A stretch of 64,000 bases of DNA from Deinococcus taeanensis (GTDB lineage Bacteria > Deinococcota > Deinococci > Deinococcales > Deinococcaceae): contig NZ_CP083455.1 of NCBI RefSeq assembly GCF_020229735.1, positions 2,259,001 through 2,323,000 on the forward strand. Reading direction: 5' to 3'. Below the pieces are notes generated by a model. That model was given only the letters and a program-made list of their open reading frames with translations, was not told where the DNA came from and searched no databases. The position numbers and the translations under genes are program-made. Below, piece by piece: positions 58,357 to 64,000 of this stretch (within the stretch, counting starts at the first letter, position 1; every line of letters starts with the position of its first letter).

Positions 58357-60075
58357 CTAGGCCACGTGCGGGTCGCGGTCGGGCGTGCGCAGGGGAAGGC
58401 GGCCGCTGTCGTGCAGCGCCGTGAAGGCCTGCACGGCCGCCGGGTCGAACAGGGTCCCGGCATGCTGGTGCAGGTAGGCCAGGGCGTCGGCATCGTCCCA
58501 GGCGGGCTTGTAGGGACGTTCGCTGACCAGAGCGTCGAAGGCGTCAACGACGCGCACGATGCGGCCGCCCAGCGGAATGGCGGAACCGCTGAGACCGTTG
58601 GGGTAGCCGGTGCCGTTCCAGCATTCGTGGTGGGACAGGGCGATCTGCGCCGCGAGGCGCAGCAGTGGCCCGCCGTCGGTCGCGCCGGGCTGGGTGAGCA
58701 GGTTGGCACCCAGGGTGGTGTGCGTGCCGATCACGCGGCGCTCCTGGGCGGTCAGGGGACCGTCCTTGAGCAGGATGGCGTCGGGAATGCCGATCTTGCC
58801 TACGTCATGCAGCCGGGCGGCCAGGCCGAGCTCCTGGGCGTGCAGCGGCTCACAGCCGAGTTCCAGGGCCACGGCGGTCGTGGCGTCCCCCACCCAGCGG
58901 GTGTGGGGGCCCAGCGGCGCGTCACGGAACTCGGCGGCGCTGGCAAGCAGGTCGACGACAGCGCGGTGACTGCGGCGCAGTTCGGCGGTGCGGGACTCGA
59001 CCAGGGTTTCCAGTTCATCGCCGCGCACGCGGTTCAGGTGCGCCTCGTGCCGGGTGACGTTCAGGTGCAGCCGGGCCTGCGCGGCACGCATGCGTTCATG
59101 CTGGTGCGTGTCGCGCCGCTGGGCGTCGAGCGCGTGGTACGCCCGGTGATGCGCGAGCGCCTGCACGTGCTCGCCCAGGCTCTCGCACAGCTCGCAGGCG
59201 ACAAGGTGCAGCTGGGCGTGCTCGGCCAGCAGGTGCAGGGGCGGCGCCTGACGCAGCAGGATGTTCAGGCGTTTCAGAGCGGCCTGCCCCTCTCCGAGGG
59301 CCTGTTCGGCCCGCGCCAGGTCGGCGTGCACGCGCAGCGTCGCTCGCGGAGCGGTGAGGTGCTTCAGGGCTTCCTGCGCGGCCTGCTGCGCAGCGGCCGG
59401 ATCAGGGTGCAGCAGCGCCAGCCGGGCCAGGGCCGCCCACAGGTCGCCCTGAAGCGCTGCGGGCGTCTGCGGATCGTGGGCAGCAGCCAACAGGTCGGTG
59501 CGGCGCCGCTGCTGCTGCGCGGCGCTGAGCGGCACGGGTTGCGAGTCGAGCTCCGCCTGCGTGAGGCGCACCAGCGTGGAGGTCAGGCCGGGCTGGTGCG
59601 GCAGGGCGCGGCGCAGACGGGCGCTGGCATGCAGGGTGTGGCGTGCGGCACTCAGGTCCCCCTGCATGGCCTGCACATGCGCGATGTCGTCCAGCAGGTC
59701 CAGTTCCAGGGCGTGATCGCCGGCGTCCCGGGCCAGGCGCAGCGCGAGCGAGAGGTAGTCCTGCGCGTCGGTATCGCAGGCGAGATTCAGCTGCGCGCGG
59801 GCCGCTTCGCGCCACAGGGCCGCCTGCAGGGCGGGTATGGTGCCTGTGAAGCCCACCCCTTCCAGCAGGGCGTGCAGCGCCGCGTGCGGCTGATCAAGCT
59901 GGTTCAGGGCCTGCCCGCGGCGCAGCAGCGCCCGGGCCACCCGCAGGTCCTCCCCGGCGGCGCGGGCGGCCTGTTCGGCCTGCTCGGCCTCGCGCAGCGC
60001 CTGTGCCCAGTCCCCGGGCGGGCGGGTGGCGTGGTCGTGGTCCGGGCGACTGAAGGTGGGGTCCCACACAGGCAT
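58357..60075 (-). CDS. HD-GYP domain protein with TPR-like N-terminus
   Basis: A 572-residue protein. Residues about 25-350 are helical, TPR-like repeats (RGQALNQLDQPHAALHALLEG and several A-L-x-A-Q pairs). Residues about 375-560 are an HD-GYP phosphodiesterase domain with ARLHDVGKIGIPD and HHECWNGTGYPNGLSG, complete for the metal and substrate motifs. It should hydrolyse cyclic di-GMP or a related cyclic dinucleotide. There is no receiver domain, unlike many HD-GYP proteins. ATG 60075 follows GGGAG by 4 nt; GTG 60078 is an alternative. Confidence 0.88.
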   Translation of the reverse strand: MPVWDPTFSRPDHDHATRPPGDWAQALREAEQAEQAARAAGEDLRVARALLRRGQALNQLDQPHAALHALLEGVGFTGTIPALQAALWREAARAQLNLACDTDAQDYLSLALRLARDAGDHALELDLLDDIAHVQAMQGDLSAARHTLHASARLRRALPHQPGLTSTLVRLTQAELDSQPVPLSAAQQQRRRTDLLAAAHDPQTPAALQGDLWAALARLALLHPDPAAAQQAAQEALKHLTAPRATLRVHADLARAEQALGEGQAALKRLNILLRQAPPLHLLAEHAQLHLVACELCESLGEHVQALAHHRAYHALDAQRRDTHQHERMRAAQARLHLNVTRHEAHLNRVRGDELETLVESRTAELRRSHRAVVDLLASAAEFRDAPLGPHTRWVGDATTAVALELGCEPLHAQELGLAARLHDVGKIGIPDAILLKDGPLTAQERRVIGTHTTLGANLLTQPGATDGGPLLRLAAQIALSHHECWNGTGYPNGLSGSAIPLGGRIVRVVDAFDALVSERPYKPAWDDADALAYLHQHAGTLFDPAAVQAFTALHDSGRLPLRTPDRDPHVA

Positions 60076-60141
60076 CACGCTCCCATCTCATCATGTCCGG
60101 CGCCTGCGCGGGTCGCGAAGCTGGCGGGACCCCTGGCGGGG

Positions 60142-60540
60142 TCAGCGGGGCAGCTGGTCACGCAGCCACAGCATCAGTGCCTGGGCGCTGGCGGGATTGG
60201 TCGCCAGGGGAATGTCGTGCACGTCGCACAGGCGCACGAGGGCGCTTACGTCGGGTTCGTGCGGCTGCGCGGTCAGCGGGTCGCGGAAGAAGAACACGGC
60301 CAGCACGCGCTCTTCCGCGAGGCGCGCGCCGATCTGCTGGTCACCGCCCAGCGGACCGGACAGCACGCGTTCAACTGTGAGTCCGGTCTGCTTTTCCAGG
60401 ATGCCGCCGGTGGTTCCGGTGGCGACCAGATGAAACTGGCCCAGCACGTCCCGGTGACTCAGGGCGAACAGGGCCAGTTCCAGCTTTTTCTTGTCGTGGG
60501 CGATGAGTGCCACCTGACGTCGGGGATCCTGGGCGGTCAT
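60142..60540 (-). CDS. mgsA: methylglyoxal synthase
   Basis: A 132-residue protein with [17 protein letters not shown], the phosphate-binding [15 protein letters not shown], and the catalytic [15 protein letters not shown]. Glycolytic dihydroxyacetone phosphate is turned into methylglyoxal. Bacillithiol made by bshB1 may help in its detoxification. The start follows CACAAT by 7 nt. Confidence 0.93.
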   Translation of the reverse strand: MTAQDPRRQVALIAHDKKKLELALFALSHRDVLGQFHLVATGTTGGILEKQTGLTVERVLSGPLGGDQQIGARLAEERVLAVFFFRDPLTAQPHEPDVSALVRLCDVHDIPLATNPASAQALMLWLRDQLPR

Positions 60541-60547
60541 GCCCCGG

Positions 60548-60553
60548 ATTGTG
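60548..60553 (-). promoter_or_regulatory. variant -10 box of leaderless promoter (mgsA)
   Basis: CACAAT on the minus strand with 7 nt to ATG 60540. Confidence 0.4.
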
Positions 60554-60585
60554 CCACGCGCGCCCGCGCCGCCTGGGGGGCCTGC

Positions 60586-61488
60586 TCAGCCTGCGGCGCT
60601 GTCCTCAATGCGGATGCGGCGGTAGCGGGCCTGCACCACGCACCACACGCCGTAGCACAGGGTCCCCAGCGCCACGGCGCCGAGCAAAAGGTTCCCGGCG
60701 GGCTGCGTGCGCAGCCAGGTGAGGGCCTCGCTGATGCCGACCGTTTCGGTGGCGTTGCGGTGCCACGCGGCCAGCAGCGCGAACACACCGATGATCACCA
60801 TGAGAATGCCGCGTGAGGTGATGCCCACCTGGCCGATCCGCACCAGCGCGTCGCGGGGGCGGCCACTGACGTCCGTGAACGCCATGCGTTTCATGAACTT
60901 TGCGCCGTACGCGCTGTACAGCTGATTGGCCGCCACGGCCAGCAACGCCAGCCCGCCCAGCGCCAGCAGCAGCTGCCCTCCTGGCAGGTCCAGGATGGTG
61001 CTGGCGACGCGGTCCTCACTGTTCTGCTGCCGGGTTGCGGTGCCCAGCGTGGCGAGCCGGGCGGTGAACAGCGCGAGGCCCACGTTCGCTGCGCCGCTCA
61101 GCGCGTACCCGCTGCGTTTGATGACGCCCTTGGCCTGATGGCCCTGGCCTTCCGGGTCGAAGGCGGCGCGGATCAGCTGCCACAGCGCGTACCCGATCAG
61201 CCCCAACGTGAGCAACCACATCAGGAGCGGCCCCGCCGGGAGGTCCTGCAGCCGCAGCAGGGCGCCCTGGGTGTCGGTGGTGGCGCCGCCGCGGCCCAGC
61301 GCGACGCTCAGGGCCAGGAACCCCACCGTGCCGTACACTGCGCCCTTGCTGGCGTACCCGAAGCGTGCCAGGGCCTCCAGCCACGGCGCGGCGTGACTCG
61401 TGGCCTGAGACGCGGCCTGCTGAGCGTCGTGCACGCCGTGTTTCAGGCTGCTGGTCGCGGTGCGCCCGATGTCTTTGAGCTCTGCCAT
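60586..61488 (-). CDS. DUF1206-domain membrane protein
   Basis: A 300-residue protein with six hydrophobic segments in three pairs, each related to the others, as in the DUF1206 family (ARFGYASKGAVYGTVGFLAL, KRSGYALSGAANVGLALF, VRIGQVGITSRGILMVIIG). Family function is unknown. Start ATG 61488 has a GAAGG Shine-Dalgarno sequence about 4 nt upstream. Confidence 0.85.
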   Translation of the reverse strand: MAELKDIGRTATSSLKHGVHDAQQAASQATSHAAPWLEALARFGYASKGAVYGTVGFLALSVALGRGGATTDTQGALLRLQDLPAGPLLMWLLTLGLIGYALWQLIRAAFDPEGQGHQAKGVIKRSGYALSGAANVGLALFTARLATLGTATRQQNSEDRVASTILDLPGGQLLLALGGLALLAVAANQLYSAYGAKFMKRMAFTDVSGRPRDALVRIGQVGITSRGILMVIIGVFALLAAWHRNATETVGISEALTWLRTQPAGNLLLGAVALGTLCYGVWCVVQARYRRIRIEDSAAG

Positions 61489-61596
61489 GAGACCTTCAGT
61501 GTGTGGGCGCGCCGGACCGGGTGGGTCTGCGCCGCCTGGCCCTGGTCTTGACCTGACCCAGGCTTTTTCTTCATGCAGCGGGCGTGTGGGCATGAA

Positions 61597-61627
61597 CAGG
61601 GCCCCTCACCGCACGGAAGGGGCCCTG
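61597..61627 (-). terminator. hairpin terminator of the YbjN gene
   Basis: CAGGGCCCCT and AGGGGCCCTG form a perfect 10-bp stem with an 11-nt loop, 15 nt after the YbjN stop; the U tail is weak (TTCATG). Confidence 0.5.
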
Positions 61628-61641
61628 GAGAAGCGGGAGCT

Positions 61642-62133
61642 TCAGCTTTCGGGCAGTTCGCCCTCGAAGGATTTGACGTCCTCGAGGTAATCGGTCATCC
61701 AGGCTTTCAAGGTGGCCTTGGTGTACCCGCCGCGCACCGGCATGGTGGAGTCCAGGTAGTACGCGCCCTCGTAGATGTAGGCCTGGGTGTAGTAGTTGCC
61801 GTTCCAGTCGTTGACCACCTCGGTGTCCAGGGCGTCGTCCTGGTCGCTGTAGTCCCAGGAGGTGCTGGCCGTGACGCGGCTGCACACATTGTTCTTGCAG
61901 CCGCTGAGCCACACGCTGATTTTGTGCTCGCCGGAGACGATGGTCATGCTGGGTTCGCCGTCCGCTTCGGTGGGGTTCATGGTGACGCGGTACCCGGCCT
62001 CCTTCAGGGCGCTCAGAAGAGCGGCGGGGGTGGCGGGCTGCACCTGCGCGCCTGCAGGAGCAGCGGCGCCACCGGCGAGAGCAGGCGCGGTGAGGGACAG
62101 CGTCAGGGAAGCGGCCAGCAGGCGTCGGGTCAT
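61642..62133 (-). CDS. secreted YbjN-domain protein
   Basis: A 163-residue protein with a signal peptide (1-20, ending ALAGG) and a YbjN-like domain (ALLSALKEAGYRVTMNP to the end). Two cysteines (SGCKNNVCSR) are close together and could form a disulfide, consistent with export. YbjN domains are related to type III secretion chaperones and act as sensors or regulators in enterobacteria; the role here is unknown. ATG 62133 follows TACTGT by 6 nt. Confidence 0.78.
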   Translation of the reverse strand: MTRRLLAASLTLSLTAPALAGGAAAPAGAQVQPATPAALLSALKEAGYRVTMNPTEADGEPSMTIVSGEHKISVWLSGCKNNVCSRVTASTSWDYSDQDDALDTEVVNDWNGNYYTQAYIYEGAYYLDSTMPVRGGYTKATLKAWMTDYLEDVKSFEGELPES

Positions 62134-62139
62134 GGCCTC

Positions 62140-62145
62140 ACAGTA
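62140..62145 (-). promoter_or_regulatory. -10 box of leaderless promoter (YbjN gene)
   Basis: TACTGT on the minus strand with 6 nt to ATG 62133. Confidence 0.45.
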
Positions 62146-62235
62146 CGCCACCGGCCGGCAGACCACTGCCTCAGATGCCCGGATCAGCCGCCCACCGCTT
62201 TTTCCTCATGATTTTCATGGTGAGGACATGACAAC

Positions 62236-63294
62236 GTGAGGACCATGACCTCGCCTGCCCCGACCTCCACCCCGCGCCGCAAACGCACCTTCGGGGTGTA
62301 CATCGGCCGGTTCGAACCCCCACACACCGCCCACCGCGACGTGATGCTCGAAGCCCTCCAGAGCGTTCAGAAACTCATCGTCGTGATCGGCAGCGCCCGC
62401 GCCGCCCGCAACATCAAGAACCCGTTCACTGCCGAGGAACGCCAGGACCTCATCAGCGGCATGCTGCACGCCGCCGGCATCCCCCGCACCCGGCTGCTGT
62501 TCGTGCACGTCCGCGACTACTTCTACAACGAGACCCTCTGGCTCAGCGAAGTGCAGGCCGGCGTGCAGACCCATACCCGCGGCAGCACCGACATCGCCCT
62601 GATCGGCCACATCAAGGACGAAAGCAGCTATTACCTGCGCTCCTTCCCCGCCTGGGAATTCATTCCCACCCACGTCGTCAGCTCCCTGAGCGCCACCGAC
62701 GTCCGCCACGCCTACTTTGAAGACCGCCTCGACGACGTGCGCGGCATGGTCCCCCCCGCTGTACATGACTTCCTCGACCGCTTCCGCCAGAGCACAGACT
62801 TCCGCGAACTGCAGGAGGAATACCGCTTCATCCGCCAGTACCGCGCCGCCTGGAAGGACGCCCCTCACCCCCCCATCTTCGTGACCACCGACGCCGTCAT
62901 CACCCGCAGCGGGCACGTTCTCCTCGTGCGGCGCGGCGGACTGCCCGGCCGCGGGCGACTGGCCATGCCCGGCGGCTTCCTCGAGCAGCACGAAACCCTT
63001 CTTGACTGCTGCGTCCGTGAAGTCCACGAGGAGACCGGCCTCGGTCCGGGCCTGGATCTGCGCAGCGCCCTGCGTGCCCAGGCGGTCTTTGACTACCCTG
63101 ACCGCAGCCTGCGCGGGCGCACCATCACCCACGCCTATCACTTCGACCTGGGCATCGGGCAACTGCCCCTTCTCAGCAGCGGGAGCGACGCCAGCGACGC
63201 CTTCTGGATGCCGCTGAGTGACGTCCTCGCCCGCCCCGAACTGTTCTTCGAAGACCACCACGCCATCATCGAACACTTCGTCATGCGCGGGTAA
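62236..63294 (+). CDS. nadM: bifunctional nicotinamide mononucleotide adenylyltransferase / Nudix hydrolase
   Basis: A 352-residue fusion. The N-terminal nucleotidyltransferase (about 15-190) has [12 protein letters not shown] and [12 protein letters not shown]; the C-terminal Nudix domain (about 210-350) has a GG-x5-E-x7-REVHEETGL box. Such fusions make NAD from NMN and hydrolyse ADP-ribose. GTG 62236 is given as start; ATG 62245 is an alternative. A three-codon ORF (ATG ACA ACG TGA, 62228-62239) overlaps the start. Confidence 0.93.
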   Translation: MRTMTSPAPTSTPRRKRTFGVYIGRFEPPHTAHRDVMLEALQSVQKLIVVIGSARAARNIKNPFTAEERQDLISGMLHAAGIPRTRLLFVHVRDYFYNETLWLSEVQAGVQTHTRGSTDIALIGHIKDESSYYLRSFPAWEFIPTHVVSSLSATDVRHAYFEDRLDDVRGMVPPAVHDFLDRFRQSTDFRELQEEYRFIRQYRAAWKDAPHPPIFVTTDAVITRSGHVLLVRRGGLPGRGRLAMPGGFLEQHETLLDCCVREVHEETGLGPGLDLRSALRAQAVFDYPDRSLRGRTITHAYHFDLGIGQLPLLSSGSDASDAFWMPLSDVLARPELFFEDHHAIIEHFVMRG

Positions 63295-63298
63295 ACGG

Positions 63299-63329
63299 CA
63301 GGGGGCGGCGCAGGATGCGCCGCCCCCTG
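63299..63329 (+). terminator. strong hairpin after nadM
   Basis: A perfect 14-bp inverted repeat, CAGGGGGCGGCGCA and TGCGCCGCCCCCTG, with only a 3-nt loop, 5 nt after the nadM stop. There is no U tract after it, so it may stall or protect RNA rather than terminate in the classical way. Confidence 0.5.
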
Positions 63330-63343
63330 GCCTGCTGGGAACA

Positions 63344-63936
63344 ATGACCAGGGTGCCCGCATAAGCCACGACAAGCCTTATGACCTGTACGCCCTGAAAG
63401 ACCCGCGACATCACCCGGCCCGCCCGTTCCACATCGGCAAGGGGAGCGGCACCCGCGCCTGCGATCACCTGATCCGGCCCGGCAACACCCCTAAAGGCGA
63501 CCGCATCCGTGAGATCGGGGCGGCAGGCGCGCAGGTCATGGTGAGTGACTGGGTTAAGCACCTGACCGAGCCCGAGGCCCTGCGCCTCGAAGCACAGCTG
63601 ATCGCAGCGACCGGTACATCGGCCAGCGGCGGGCTGCTCACGAATCCTGTGCTGCCCTCGGGTCTGGGCGGGAAGAGCCGCCCCCGGCTGACCGTCCCCA
63701 CGGGCGTGCCCGAGAAGGCACAGGTGGGCCTGACACTCCTTGACGCCGTACTGGAGTTCGCACAGGCGAACCCGGACGGCGTGACGAACGCGGAGGTGGC
63801 AAGCCTGCTGGGCCGGCGCAGTGACTCCGGAGGCGGCCCGGAGGATGACCTCTCGTCCAGCCTGCTGGGGGTGCTGATGCGGGACGGAAAAGTCCGGCGC
63901 GGGCAGGGGCGACGGCACGTGCCACAGGTGAAATAA
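63344..63936 (+). pseudogene. GIY-YIG nuclease-like gene with winged-helix tail, start disrupted
   Basis: The frame from about 63361 reads like a LEM3-type GIY-YIG nuclease: YDLYALKDPR (GIY-YIG position), PFHIGKGSGTRACDHL, GDRIREI, HLTEPEALRLEAQLI, followed by a C-terminal winged-helix-like part (VTNAEVASLLG, LLGVLMRDGKVRRG). The frame has no ATG, GTG or TTG before ATG 63538, which lies after the catalytic half. ATG 63344 is in another frame and runs into a stop; one indel near 63360 would join it. A rare start codon is the alternative to decay. Confidence 0.55.
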
Positions 63937-63980
63937 GTGCGCCCCACACCAAGGTGCGGGACGCGTGAGCAGAGAAAGCT

Positions 63981-64000
63981 TCAGCCCTTGACGGACCCGG
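63981..64000 (-). CDS. 3' end of a gene, possibly an ABC sugar permease
   Basis: On the minus strand, the last codons before the window edge read GSVKG followed by TGA at 63983-63981. GAVKG-like ends are typical of MalG-type carbohydrate permeases. Five residues are too few for more than a hint. Confidence 0.25.

Noticed and set aside
62215..63918. A 567-codon open frame on the minus strand
   Set aside because: It lies opposite nadM and the GIY-YIG gene, which have clear motifs.

Overview
The window is about 64 kb of very GC-rich chromosome with the gene content of a Deinococcus. The markers are a deinoxanthin-type carotenoid cluster (crtO, cruF, crtD and a CYP287-like P450), a bacillithiol gene (bshB1), a fused NadM-Nudix protein, KptA, and a very large number of leaderless genes with a TANNNT -10 box 5-8 nt before the start codon. 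No plasmid, phage, insertion sequence or CRISPR features were seen. The genus call is inference from gene content.

Layout. 1-3244: the 5' tip of pyrD behind an IscR-like Rrf2 regulator, divergent from a pabB-pabA fusion and pabC (4-aminobenzoate). 3539-4177: an unusual membrane protein with a pilin-like segment. 4260-12346: carotenoid tailoring genes in two runs joined by GTGA start/stop overlaps: crtO-nudix-cruF-acyltransferase-glycosyltransferase, then a Cys-rich leaderless upstream ORF, crtD and a P450. 12501-19370: a secreted protein, a DUF418 membrane protein, a frameshifted low-molecular-weight phosphatase, the RNA-binding protein KhpB/Jag, prmC, a sugar-type transporter and a YdjC/ChbG deacetylase. 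19506-23175: acyl-ACP desaturase, 1-Cys peroxiredoxin with an orphan ParA, bshB1, and tRNA-Thr(CGT) with a near-consensus promoter. 23237-29590: a GH1-like glycosidase, a lipoprotein subtilase, a small winged-helix protein, an MFS exporter and a PAS histidine kinase. 30018-38476: dnaX, NAD malic enzyme, a thioesterase, YihY, hisA, a GT4 glycosyltransferase and tRNA-Leu(CAG).

38640-49732 is an accessory-looking stretch. It holds three decayed genes (chromate transporter, class A beta-lactamase-like hydrolase, FAD monooxygenase), a trypsin-like protease fused to an endonuclease I domain, and a DinB gene, interleaved with the housekeeping genes gatC-serS, mscL and a DUF512 radical SAM protein. 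49732-53503 is a complete riboflavin operon (ribD-ribE-ribBA-ribH) under an FMN riboswitch. 53646-63294 carries a sirtuin without zinc cysteines, kptA, an M32 carboxypeptidase, ridA, a PP2C phosphatase, an HD-GYP protein with TPR-like repeats, mgsA, DUF1206 and YbjN proteins, and nadM-nudix. The end has a GIY-YIG nuclease-like gene with no usable in-frame start.

The most unusual items are the protease-nuclease fusion, the Cys-rich leader ORF coupled to crtD, the cruF/acyltransferase/glycosyltransferase run that suggests a glycosylated and acylated carotenoid, and the pilin-like membrane protein. Most functional calls come from motifs read by eye, with no database search.
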